Source of the DNA: Aurantimonas manganoxydans SI85-9A1
GTDB taxonomy: Bacteria > Pseudomonadota > Alphaproteobacteria > Rhizobiales > Rhizobiaceae
Direction: 5' to 3'
DNA: 64,000 nt
NCBI RefSeq assembly: GCF_000153465.1
Contig: NZ_CH672387.1
Coordinates: 3,468,932 to 3,532,931 of the forward strand
Part shown: one piece after another, positions 40,001 to 48,359 of the stretch
How the letters are laid out: each line of letters opens with the position of its first letter
Numbering within the stretch: position 1 is the stretch's first letter
Translations under genes and position numbers: made by a program
The notes under the pieces: generated by a model
Databases searched by the model: none
The model's input: the letters and a program-made list of their open reading frames with translations, nothing else
What the model was told of the DNA's origin: nothing

Positions 40001-42423
40001 GCCGCGCCCCGCACGCTGTCCACCGCCGCCAGCACCCGCTCGGGCGTCGCCGGCACGTCGAGATCGGGGAACGCGCGGCCGTCACCCGCCGCGATGATCG
40101 CATCGGTCAGGGCCGAGAACACCGAGATCGCCAGCATGAAGGGCGGCTCTCCGACGGCCTTGGAGCGATAGATCGTCTCGGAACGGTTCTCGCCCTTTTC
40201 CCAGATCGCCAGGCGGAAATCGTCCGGCCGATCGTTGGCCGTCGGGATCTTGTAGGTCGAGGGCGCATGGGTCCTGAGCCGTCCGGCTTCGTCCCACCAG
40301 AGCTCTTCCATGGTCAGCCAGCCCATGCCCTGGATAAAGCCGCCCTCGATCTGGCCCCGGTCGATGGCCGGGTTCAGCGACCGGCCGACATCGTGGAGAA
40401 TGTCGGTGCGCAACAGTCGGTACTCGCCGGTCAGCGTATCGATCACGACCTCCGAACAGGCCGCGCCATAGGCAAAGTAATAGAAGGGCGTGCCGCGGGC
40501 ATTGTCGCGATCGTAGCTGATGCCGGGCGTGGCGTAGAAGCCCGTCGAGGACAGGGAGATACGGGCCAGATAGGCCTCGCCGACGAGATCGGAGAAGCGC
40601 TTCTCGGCATTGCCGATCCGCACCCGGTTGGCCTCGAACACGACCTGGTCGCGGGGCACGTGATAGCGCTCCACGGCATAGTCGATCAGCCGGTCCTTGA
40701 TGGTGCGGGCGGCCGCCTGCGCCGCCATGCCGTTGAGGTCCGAGCCGGACGAGGCGGCGGTCGCCGAGGTGTTGGGAACCTTGCCCGTCGTGGTGCCGGT
40801 GATCTTCACCTGGTCGATGTCGATCTGGAATTCCTCGGCGACGACCTGCGCCACCTTGGTGAACAGCCCCTGCCCCATCTCGGTGCCGCCATGGTTCAGC
40901 GTCACCGAGCCGTCCTTGTAGACATGGACGAGCGCGCCGGCCTGGTTGAGATGGCTGGTGGTGAAGGAGATGCCGAACTTCACCGGCGTCAGGGCGAGGC
41001 CCTTCTTCAGCACCGGATTGGCGGCGTTGAAGGCCGCGATCTTTTCGCGCCGGGCGCGATAGGCGCAGCTCGCCTCCAGCTCCTCGAGGATCTCGCCGAT
41101 GACCGAATCGGTGACCGGCATGTGGTAGGGCGTCGACGCCGGCCCGGTCCCGCTGCCGGGCGCCGGATAGACATTGCGCTTGCGCACGTCGAGCGGATCG
41201 ATGCCCGTGGCAAAGGCAATCCGGTCCATGGCGCGCTCGATGCCGACCATGCCCTGCGGACCGCCGAAGCCGCGAAACGCCGTGTTGGAGACCGTATGCG
41301 TCTTCAACCGCCGCGAATGGATGCGCGCGGCGGGCAGCGCATAGGCGTTGTCGGCGTGGAACATCGCCCGGTCGGCAATGGCCGCGGACAGGTCCTTGGA
41401 ATAGCCGCAGCGCACGAAATGGGCGAAATCGACGGCTTCGATCCTGCCATCGGCGTCGAAGCCGAGATCGTACTCGATCCGCACCTCGTGGCGCTTGCCG
41501 GTCATGACCATGTCGTCGTCGCGGTCGAGCCGGCATTTGGCCGGCCGGCCGGTCTTCACCGCCACCAGCGCCGCGACGGCGGCGAACAGCGCCGGCTGGC
41601 TCTCCTTGCCGCCGAAGCCGCCGCCCATGCGCCGCACCTCGACGGTCACCGCATGGTCGGGGATCCCGAGCATCTTGGCGACGTTGTGCTGGACCTCCGA
41701 GGGGTGCTGGGTCGAGGAGCGCACGAGAACGTCCCCATCCTCGCCCGGAATCGCAGAGGCGATCTGGCCTTCCAGATAGAAATGGTCCTGGCCGCCGATC
41801 TCGATCCGGCCGCGCAGGCGCTGATGGGCCGTCTTGAGCACCGCCTCGGCGTCGCCGAGCCGCATCTCGTGCGGCGGCAGCAGGTCCTCGCCGGCTTCGT
41901 CCGCCATCGCGATCGCCGCGTCGAGGTCGATCGCCGCCGGCAGATCCTCATAGGCGATCGTCGCGCATTTCGCCGCGGCTCTTGCCAGGGCCAAGGTCTC
42001 TGCGGCGACGGCGAAGATCGGCTGGCCGACATACTGGACGACGGCACCCTCGCCTTCGAGCGGCGGGAAGATCGGATCGTCGCCGAAGACCGGCGAATAG
42101 TCGTTCTGGCCGGGAATGTCGGCCACCGTCAGCACCGCCGCGACGCCCGGCGCGGCGCGCACCGCGTCGAGATCCATCGACCGGATGCGGGCATGGGCGC
42201 GCTCGGACATGGCGATGAAGATCTGGAGCGTGCCCGGCAGTTCCGGATCGTCGTCGATATAGCGGGCGGCGCCGGAGACATGCTTGGCGCCGCTGTCATG
42301 GGCGAGCGCCGCGCTGACGCCGCCCCGAATGGCGCGGGCCTCGCCCGGCGGCTGCTCGCCGAGTTCGGCGGGCGCCGGTTCGCCGGCCGCACCGCGATCC
42401 TGGATGCGGGTTTCATCGATCAT
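39997..42423 (-). CDS. xdhB: Xanthine dehydrogenase molybdopterin-binding subunit
   Basis: Large subunit of 808 residues, oxidising hypoxanthine and xanthine to urate at a molybdenum centre. Family motifs are G-A-A-R-Y-I-D-D, then V-R-R-M-G-G-G-F-G-G-K-E-S and N-T-A-F-R-G-F-G-G-P-Q-G. These are followed by N-H-G-G-T-E-M-G-Q-G-L and Y-R-S-K-A-V-G-E-P-P-F, the last containing the catalytic Glu typical of xanthine dehydrogenases. It is the second of the xdhABC genes, with an ATGA overlap with xdhA. An N-terminal extension of about 35 residues precedes the first conserved block. Confidence 0.96.
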   Translation of the reverse strand: MIDETRIQDRGAAGEPAPAELGEQPPGEARAIRGGVSAALAHDSGAKHVSGAARYIDDDPELPGTLQIFIAMSERAHARIRSMDLDAVRAAPGVAAVLTVADIPGQNDYSPVFGDDPIFPPLEGEGAVVQYVGQPIFAVAAETLALARAAAKCATIAYEDLPAAIDLDAAIAMADEAGEDLLPPHEMRLGDAEAVLKTAHQRLRGRIEIGGQDHFYLEGQIASAIPGEDGDVLVRSSTQHPSEVQHNVAKMLGIPDHAVTVEVRRMGGGFGGKESQPALFAAVAALVAVKTGRPAKCRLDRDDDMVMTGKRHEVRIEYDLGFDADGRIEAVDFAHFVRCGYSKDLSAAIADRAMFHADNAYALPAARIHSRRLKTHTVSNTAFRGFGGPQGMVGIERAMDRIAFATGIDPLDVRKRNVYPAPGSGTGPASTPYHMPVTDSVIGEILEELEASCAYRARREKIAAFNAANPVLKKGLALTPVKFGISFTTSHLNQAGALVHVYKDGSVTLNHGGTEMGQGLFTKVAQVVAEEFQIDIDQVKITGTTTGKVPNTSATAASSGSDLNGMAAQAAARTIKDRLIDYAVERYHVPRDQVVFEANRVRIGNAEKRFSDLVGEAYLARISLSSTGFYATPGISYDRDNARGTPFYYFAYGAACSEVVIDTLTGEYRLLRTDILHDVGRSLNPAIDRGQIEGGFIQGMGWLTMEELWWDEAGRLRTHAPSTYKIPTANDRPDDFRLAIWEKGENRSETIYRSKAVGEPPFMLAISVFSALTDAIIAAGDGRAFPDLDVPATPERVLAAVDSVRGAA

Positions 42424-43922
42424 GATGCCGCACCGACCGTTTCGCCAACAGTCTCCGACTGCACGTCGGCCAGGCCGATGCGCGACGCACCCCCTTCCTG
42501 AGAAAGGAAGCGCCGCAACAGGTTCTGCGCGGTCTTCAGACGGTATCCGGCTGAGGCCCGCATGTCGGTCAGCGGCGTGAAATCCTCCGCCAGCGCCGCG
42601 ACGGCGGCCTCGATGGCGTCGGGGCCAAGCAGTCGCCCGACCAGCATCGCCTCGGCCCGCGCGGCGCGCCTGGGAACGCCCGCCATGCCACCGAAGGCCA
42701 GCCGCGCCTCGGTGACCGGCGCGCCCGGCCCCTCGCCTTCGACCGTCAGACGGAACGCGGCCATGACCGCCGAGATGTCGGAATCCAGCCGCTTGGAGAT
42801 CTTGTGGGCGAAGAAGCGCTGGCCGTCCTCGAGCCGCGGCACTTCAACGGCGATCACGAACTCGCCCCTGGCGCGGTCCTGCCTTCCATATTCGAGGAAG
42901 AAGTCTTCCAGCGGCACCTGGCGGAAATCGTCGCCCTTGCGCAGATGCAGCACCGCGCCGAGCGCGATCAGGCAGGGCGGCAGATCGCCGATGGGCGAAC
43001 CGTTGGCGATGTTGCCGCCGACCGTGCCGGCATTGCGGATCTGGTAGCCGGCAAAGCGGCGCAGCATCTCGCCGAGATCCGGGTGAATGTCGGCGAGGAT
43101 GTCGCGCGCTTCGCGATGGGTGACCGCCGCGCCGAAATAGACCCGGCCGCCGGCCTCCTCGATCACCCGCAGGTCGCGAACATGGCTGACGTCGATCAGA
43201 ACGGGCAGGTCGCGATGCTGCTTGGTGACCCAGAGGCCGACATCGGTCGCGCCGGCAACCAGCACGGCGTCGGGATGCTCGGCATAGAGGTCGGCAAGAT
43301 CGTCGACATTGGTCGGCGCGAACCAGCGGCCGCCGTCCTGCTCATAGGCAAACACCGCGTCGCCCTCGACAACGCGCAGGCGGCGGGAGAGCACCGCGTC
43401 CTCCTCCCGCGTGTCGGGCACGGGCTCGGCGGCCAGATCGAGGCCGGCATCGATGATCGGACCGTAGCCGGTGCAGCGGCACAGATTGCCGGCGATCAGA
43501 TCCTTCACCGATGCCCGGTCGGAGATCGCGCCGGTCAGCCAGCCCGCATGAAGCTGCATGACGAAGCCCGGCGTGCAGAAGCCGCACTGGCTGCCGTGAC
43601 GCTCGACCATCGCGGCCTGCACCGGATGCGGCCCGTCGCGCCCGAGATGCTCCACGGTCTCGATCGCGCGGCCGTTCATCGCCGGCAGAAACTGGATGCA
43701 GGCGTTCACCGCGCGGCGATGCAGGCCGCCGGCCCCGTCGGATTCGGCCAGAAGCACCGTGCAGGCGCCGCAATCGCCCTCGGCGCAGCCTTCCTTGGTG
43801 CCGGTCAGCCGCTCGGTGCGGCGCAGATATTCCAGAAGCGTCGTCGTCGTCGCGACGCCCTCGACGGCGCGTTCCTCGCCGTTGAGGACGAAGCGGATCG
43901 GCCGGGCGGAGATCGCCGTCAT
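42420..43922 (-). CDS. xdhA: Xanthine dehydrogenase small subunit (2Fe-2S/FAD)
   Basis: Protein of 500 residues carrying electrons from the molybdenum subunit to NAD+. Residues 1-165 hold two [2Fe-2S] clusters: C-A-E-G-D-C-G-A-C (Cys46, Cys51, Cys54) with a further Cys, and C-G-F-C-T-P-G-F with C-R-C-T-G-Y. Residues 200-490 are the FAD-binding domain (V-A-G-A-T-D-V-G-L-W-V, then N-A-G-T-V-G-G-N-I-A-N-G-S-P-I-G-D). Its ATG overlaps the uraH stop by one base (TGATG). Confidence 0.96.
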   Translation of the reverse strand: MTAISARPIRFVLNGEERAVEGVATTTTLLEYLRRTERLTGTKEGCAEGDCGACTVLLAESDGAGGLHRRAVNACIQFLPAMNGRAIETVEHLGRDGPHPVQAAMVERHGSQCGFCTPGFVMQLHAGWLTGAISDRASVKDLIAGNLCRCTGYGPIIDAGLDLAAEPVPDTREEDAVLSRRLRVVEGDAVFAYEQDGGRWFAPTNVDDLADLYAEHPDAVLVAGATDVGLWVTKQHRDLPVLIDVSHVRDLRVIEEAGGRVYFGAAVTHREARDILADIHPDLGEMLRRFAGYQIRNAGTVGGNIANGSPIGDLPPCLIALGAVLHLRKGDDFRQVPLEDFFLEYGRQDRARGEFVIAVEVPRLEDGQRFFAHKISKRLDSDISAVMAAFRLTVEGEGPGAPVTEARLAFGGMAGVPRRAARAEAMLVGRLLGPDAIEAAVAALAEDFTPLTDMRASAGYRLKTAQNLLRRFLSQEGGASRIGLADVQSETVGETVGAAS

Positions 43923-44290
43923 CAGCTCCCCCGATAGGTCGAATAGCCGAAGGGCGAGAGCAGCAGCGGCACGTGATAATGGCTGCGTTCGGCGATGCCG
44001 AAGCGCAGCACCACGTCGCCGAGGAATTTCGGCTCCTGCAGGTCGATGCCCATGGCGTCGAAATAGGCGCCGGCCGCGAAGACCAGCTCGTATTCGCCGA
44101 TCGCGAAGGCGTCGCCCGCCATCAGCGGCGCGTCACAGCGCCCGTCGGCATTGGTCACGGCCTCGGCGACGAGCGTGCGGCTGCCGTCCGGGCCGAGCCG
44201 AGTCAGCGCCACGGCAATGCCGGAGCCCGGGCGACCGAGACTCGTATCCAGCACATGCGTCGTCAGCCGCGCCTGATCTGCTTCGCCCAT
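43922..44290 (-). CDS. uraH: 5-hydroxyisourate hydrolase
   Basis: Transthyretin-like HIU hydrolase of 122 residues, turning 5-hydroxyisourate into OHCU. The start L-T-T-H-V-L-D-T-S-L-G-R-P and the end H-Y-H-V-P-L-L-L-S-P-F-G-Y-S-T-Y-R-G-S are the two family signatures with active-site His, Arg and the C-terminal Tyr-Arg-Gly-Ser. There is no signal peptide. It is the first gene of the leftward purine operon, with a RutR-like palindrome 22 bases upstream of its ATG. Confidence 0.96.
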   Translation of the reverse strand: MGEADQARLTTHVLDTSLGRPGSGIAVALTRLGPDGSRTLVAEAVTNADGRCDAPLMAGDAFAIGEYELVFAAGAYFDAMGIDLQEPKFLGDVVLRFGIAERSHYHVPLLLSPFGYSTYRGS

Positions 44291-44311
44291 CGAGGCCGTT
44301 CCATTGCTTTT

Positions 44312-44327
44312 TTGACCATCCGGTCAG
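44312..44327. promoter_or_regulatory. Candidate RutR-type operator in the divergent purine promoter
   Basis: The 16-base site reads TTGACCATCCGGTCAG. Against the published E. coli RutR consensus TTGACCA-NN-TGGTCAA it matches 12 of 14 fixed positions. TGACC (44313-44317) and GGTCA (44322-44326) form a perfect dyad. It sits 22 bases upstream of uraH and about 134 bases upstream of the HAD gene, so it could control both purine operons. The assignment is inference from sequence match and context. Confidence 0.5.
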
Positions 44328-44460
44328 CATCCTGCACCGCCCGGTGCGGAGCCGTAAAGCGGGGCGCTGCACAATAATCCACTCGCCGGCGCGCCTTGGC
44401 GCCACACATCCCCCGTGACAGCCGTTCCGCCGGGATGGCCGACACCAACGGAGCCAGATC

Positions 44461-45135
44461 ATGCGTGACGGACCGGCCTTCCTCTTCGACCTCGACGGCA
44501 CCCTCGTCGACAGCGTCTACCAGCATGTCATCGCCTGGCAGGAGGCGCTCGATTCGGAGGGCATCGCCCTGTCGGTCTGGCGCATCCACCGCAAGATCGG
44601 CATGAGCGGCGGGCTGTTCACCAACCAGCTGCTGCGCGAGACCGACCACGAGATCACCGAGGAGACCTCGGAGCGCCTGCGCAAACTCCATGCGGAGGCC
44701 TATGGCCGGCATGCCCATATGGTGCGCCCGCTGCCCGGCGCGACGGAGCTCCTGGCGGCGCTGACCAATGCGGGCGTCAGATGGGCGATCGCCACCAGCG
44801 GCCGGATGGAAACGGCGCGGCACAATCTCGACCGGCTCGGCGTCGATCCGGACAAGGTGCCGGTGATCACCCGCGACCTGGTCAAATACGCCAAGCCCGA
44901 TCCCGACCTGTTCATCGCTGCGGCCGAGAAGCTGGGGGTTGCGACCGACACCACCATCGTCGTCGGCGATTCGATCTGGGACATGCTGGCCGCGCAGCGC
45001 TGCCGGGCGCTCGGCGTCGGGTTGCTGTCCGGTGGCTACGGCACCAACGAGCTGGAGCGGGCCGGCGCTTTCCGGGTCTACGAGGACCCCGCCGACATGC
45101 TGCTGCATATCGACGAGGTGGGCGGCCGCCGCTGA
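44461..45135 (+). CDS. HAD-family phosphatase (phosphoglycolate-phosphatase-like)
   Basis: Cytoplasmic haloacid-dehalogenase-fold hydrolase of 224 residues. Motif I is F-D-L-D-G-T-L-V-D-S near the start, motif II is A-T-S-G-R, motif III is K-Y-A-K-P-D-P-D and motif IV is V-V-G-D-S-I-W-D-M. A helical C1-type cap lies between motifs I and II, as in phosphoglycolate phosphatases and beta-phosphoglucomutases. The substrate is not known. It is the first gene of the rightward unit ahead of puuE-uraD, with a 79-base gap, so it may belong to purine catabolism or simply be a neighbour. Confidence 0.85.
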   Translation: MRDGPAFLFDLDGTLVDSVYQHVIAWQEALDSEGIALSVWRIHRKIGMSGGLFTNQLLRETDHEITEETSERLRKLHAEAYGRHAHMVRPLPGATELLAALTNAGVRWAIATSGRMETARHNLDRLGVDPDKVPVITRDLVKYAKPDPDLFIAAAEKLGVATDTTIVVGDSIWDMLAAQRCRALGVGLLSGGYGTNELERAGAFRVYEDPADMLLHIDEVGGRR

Positions 45136-45214
45136 CCTTTCGCGGCGTCTCTCGCCGACGCTTCCAGAGACCACCGGCTTCGGGCTATCTCTTGTGCAGA
45201 CTGACGGAGCCTGC

Positions 45215-46660
45215 ATGACATCATCCCGCTATCCGCGCGACCTTCTCGGCTACGGCCGCACGCCCCCCGCCCCGGCATGGCCCAATCCCGGCGGCAGCGG
45301 CGACGCCAAGATCTGCGTCCAGTTCATCGTCAATTACGAGGAGGGCGGCGAGAATTCCGTCCTTCACGGCGACGCGGCGTCGGAGGCCTTCCTGTCGGAA
45401 ATCGTCGGCGCCCAGCCCTGGCCGGGCATGCGCCACATGAACATGGAATCGATCTACGAATACGGTTCACGCGCCGGCTTCTGGCGGCTCTGGCGCATGT
45501 TCACCGAACGCGCCATGCCGGTCACCGTCTATGGCGTGGCCACCGCGCTCGCGCGCAATCCGGACGTGGTCGCGGCGATGCAGGAGGCGGAATGGGAGAT
45601 CGCCTCGCACGGCCTGAAGTGGGTGGAATACAAGGACTACAGCCGCGAGGACGAGCGCCGGGACATGCAGGACGCGATCGCGCTGCATGCGGCGATCACC
45701 GGCGAGCGCCCGCTCGGCTGGTACACCGGCCGCTCCTCGCAGCACACGCTGGAACTCGCAGCCGAAGAGGGCGGCTTCCTCTACGCCTCCGACGCCTATG
45801 CCGACGACCTGCCCTACTGGCAGGAGACGGAGTCCGGCCCGCTTCTGGTCGTCCCCTACACGCTCGACACCAACGACATGCGCTTCGCCACCCCGCAGGG
45901 GTTCAATTCCGGCGACCAGTTCTTCGCCTATCTCAAGGACGCCTTTGACGTCCTCTATGCGGAGGGTGAGGCCGGTCAGGCGAAGATGCTGAATATCGGC
46001 CTGCACTGCCGTCTCGTCGGGCGGCCCGGCCGCGCCGCGGCGCTGGCCCGCTTCCTCGACTATGTCCAGTCGAAGCCCGACGTATGGGTGGCGCGGCGGA
46101 TCGACATTGCCCGCCACTGGCGCGAGCGCTTTCCCCATGCCGCGCCCTGGCGGCCGAGCCGACTGTCGAAAACGGCCTTCGTGGACGTGTTCGGCTCGGT
46201 CTTCGAGCATTCGCCCTTCATCGCCGAGCGCACCCTGACCCGCGGTCTCGGCGCCGCCAACGACACGACCGAAGGCCTTGCCGCCGCGATGAACCAGACC
46301 TTCCGCCTCGCCTCCCATGACGAGAGGCTGGGCATCCTCAAGGCGCATCCCGATCTCGCCGGCAAGCTGGCACTGGCCGGCGACCTGACCGAGCAGTCGA
46401 AATCCGAACAGGCGGGCGCCGGCCTCGACCGGCTGAGCGAGGCGGAACTGGCCCGCTTCACCGATCTCAATACGCGCTATGTCGCGCGCTTCGGCTTTCC
46501 CTTCATCATCGCCGTGAAAGGCCTGACCAAAGACGACATCCTCGCCGCCTTCGAGGCGCGGGTCGACAACGACCAGGCCACAGAATTCGCCACCGCATGC
46601 CGGCAGGTCGAGCGCATCGCCCGCCTGCGCATCGCCCAGATCTTCGAGGACGCAGCATGA
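45215..46660 (+). CDS. puuE: Allantoinase PuuE fused to OHCU decarboxylase UraD
   Basis: Bifunctional enzyme of 481 residues. Residues 1-305 are PuuE, the metal-independent allantoinase of the polysaccharide-deacetylase fold: R-D-L-L-G-Y-G-R-T-P-P-P/A-W, Q-F-I-V-N-Y-E-E-G-G-E-N, E-Y-G-S-R-A-G-F-W-R and I-A-S-H-G-L-K-W. Residues 318-481 are the decarboxylase making S-allantoin: V-F-E-H-S-P-F-I-A-E with His332, the H-P-D-L-A-G-K loop, E-Q-A-G-A-G-L-D, and Y-V-A-R-F-G-F-P-F-I-I-A-V-K-G. It therefore catalyses two consecutive steps from OHCU to allantoate. ATG 45215 has GGAG five bases upstream. The fusion is known in other proteobacteria. Allantoicase follows with an ATGA overlap. Confidence 0.94.
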   Translation: MTSSRYPRDLLGYGRTPPAPAWPNPGGSGDAKICVQFIVNYEEGGENSVLHGDAASEAFLSEIVGAQPWPGMRHMNMESIYEYGSRAGFWRLWRMFTERAMPVTVYGVATALARNPDVVAAMQEAEWEIASHGLKWVEYKDYSREDERRDMQDAIALHAAITGERPLGWYTGRSSQHTLELAAEEGGFLYASDAYADDLPYWQETESGPLLVVPYTLDTNDMRFATPQGFNSGDQFFAYLKDAFDVLYAEGEAGQAKMLNIGLHCRLVGRPGRAAALARFLDYVQSKPDVWVARRIDIARHWRERFPHAAPWRPSRLSKTAFVDVFGSVFEHSPFIAERTLTRGLGAANDTTEGLAAAMNQTFRLASHDERLGILKAHPDLAGKLALAGDLTEQSKSEQAGAGLDRLSEAELARFTDLNTRYVARFGFPFIIAVKGLTKDDILAAFEARVDNDQATEFATACRQVERIARLRIAQIFEDAA

Positions 46661-47679
46661 GCTCGGAACGCTTCATCACCGCCGACCCCGCGCCGGAGGC
46701 CGACGACCTCCTGAAGCGCTATGTGGATCTCGCCCATCCGCGGCTCGGCACCGAGGTCACCTTCGCGACCGACGACTTCTTCGCCGACAAGAGCCGGATG
46801 ATCGCGCCCGACGCGCCGGTCTTCTTTCCGGACCGTTTCGACGACCACGGCAAGTGGATGGATGGCTGGGAATCGCGCCGCAAGCGCACGCCCGGCCACG
46901 ACCATGCGATCATCCGCCTCGGCCAGCGCGGCACCATCGCCGCCGTCGACATCGACACCGCCTTCTTCACCGGCAATTTCCCGCCGGAAGCCGCGCTCGA
47001 AGCGGCGGACACGGTGGACGCGCCGGGCGAGGACGACTGGCAGACCATCGTGCCGCGCATGGATCTGAAGGGCGACAGCCATAACATCGTCGCCAGTGAC
47101 GCCGCCGGCCCGTTCCGCTGGCTGCGCCTGCACATCTACCCCGATGGAGGCGTCGCGCGCCTGCGGGTTTACGGAACCATCGCCAAGGACTGGTCCGAGG
47201 TCGGCGCCGACGAGGTGGTGGACCTCGCCGCCCTTACCAATGGCGGCACCGCCATCGCGTGGAACGACGCCCATTACGGCGCACCGGCCAACATGCTGGC
47301 GCCGGGCCGCGCGCCGGTGATGGCCGATGGCTGGGAAACCGCCCGCCGGCGCCGCCCCGGCAATGACTGGTGCGTCCTCAAGCTCGGCACCGCGGGCACC
47401 ATTTCCAACCTCCTGATCGACACCCGTCACTTCAAGGGCAATTTCCCCGACCGCTTCAGCCTGCGTGCCGCGCGGCTCGACGCCGATCCCGCGCCCGATT
47501 CCATCGAGGCGGAAAGCGCCGCATGGCCGCTGCTCCTCGACGAAACCAGGCTGGCGGCCGACGAGGAGCGGACCTTCGACGATGTGATCGATCTCGGTCC
47601 GGTAACCCATGTCCGCCTCGACATCTTTCCCGATGGCGGCGTGTCGCGACTGCGCCTCTACGGTACGAAGGCATCATGA
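46657..47679 (+). CDS. alc: Allantoicase
   Basis: Protein of 340 residues that hydrolyses allantoate to ureidoglycolate and urea. It has the duplicated jelly-roll of the family. The first copy contains [13 protein letters not shown], then [12 protein letters not shown] and [13 protein letters not shown]. The second contains [27 protein letters not shown] and [13 protein letters not shown]. Both ends overlap neighbours by four bases, so puuE-uraD, alc and allA form one translational unit. Confidence 0.96.
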   Translation: MSSERFITADPAPEADDLLKRYVDLAHPRLGTEVTFATDDFFADKSRMIAPDAPVFFPDRFDDHGKWMDGWESRRKRTPGHDHAIIRLGQRGTIAAVDIDTAFFTGNFPPEAALEAADTVDAPGEDDWQTIVPRMDLKGDSHNIVASDAAGPFRWLRLHIYPDGGVARLRVYGTIAKDWSEVGADEVVDLAALTNGGTAIAWNDAHYGAPANMLAPGRAPVMADGWETARRRRPGNDWCVLKLGTAGTISNLLIDTRHFKGNFPDRFSLRAARLDADPAPDSIEAESAAWPLLLDETRLAADEERTFDDVIDLGPVTHVRLDIFPDGGVSRLRLYGTKAS

Positions 47680-48182
47680 GCGGCACCGACCGGACGCTGT
47701 TCGCGCGCCCGCTGACGAAGGAGGCCTTCGCCCCCTTCGGCGACGTCATCGAGACCGATGGCGCGGCGCATTTCGCGATCAATGGCGGCACCACCACGCG
47801 CTTTCACGATCTCGCCCATGTGGATGTCGCGACCGAGGGCGGCCGTCCGCTGATCTCCATCTTTCGCGGCCAGGCCTTCGCCTTCCCGGTGGAGATCCGG
47901 ATGATGGAGCGCCACCCGCTGGGCACCCAGGCCTTCGTGCCGCTCCAGCCTGTCCCGTTCCTGGTCGTTGTGGCGCCGGATCGGGACGGACGACCCGGCG
48001 AGCCCCAGGCCTTCCTCGCCGCCCCCGGCCAGGGCGTGAACTACGCCTGCAATGTCTGGCACCATCCGCTGGTGTCGCTTTCCCGGACCAGCGACTTTGT
48101 CGTCGTCGATCGCGGCGGCGAGCAGCCGAACCTCGAGGAGCAGACCTACCCGGCTCCCTATTCGGTGCTGGCGGAGCGGTAG
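47676..48182 (+). CDS. allA: Ureidoglycolate lyase
   Basis: AllA-type enzyme of 168 residues with a cupin-like fold, releasing urea and glyoxylate from ureidoglycolate. Matching segments are F-A-P-F-G-D-V-I-E near the start, [15 protein letters not shown], and [15 protein letters not shown]. The ATG overlaps the allantoicase stop by four bases. The urea it and allantoicase release feeds the urease encoded to the right. Confidence 0.94.
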   Translation: MSGTDRTLFARPLTKEAFAPFGDVIETDGAAHFAINGGTTTRFHDLAHVDVATEGGRPLISIFRGQAFAFPVEIRMMERHPLGTQAFVPLQPVPFLVVVAPDRDGRPGEPQAFLAAPGQGVNYACNVWHHPLVSLSRTSDFVVVDRGGEQPNLEEQTYPAPYSVLAER

Positions 48183-48359
48183 CCGCGCCCACGCGCTGCC
48201 GAGGACCAGGCAACCAAAACACGAGGCACGGGTGGGAGCCGGCCAGGCACCGGCAACCGCACGCCCGTGCATTTTGCATTGCCGCAGGTGCCAAAGGCTG
48301 GACATGCCGGCCGAGGGCGATAGGTCGGTCCGACATGCTGCACAGCGAAAGGACGTCCG

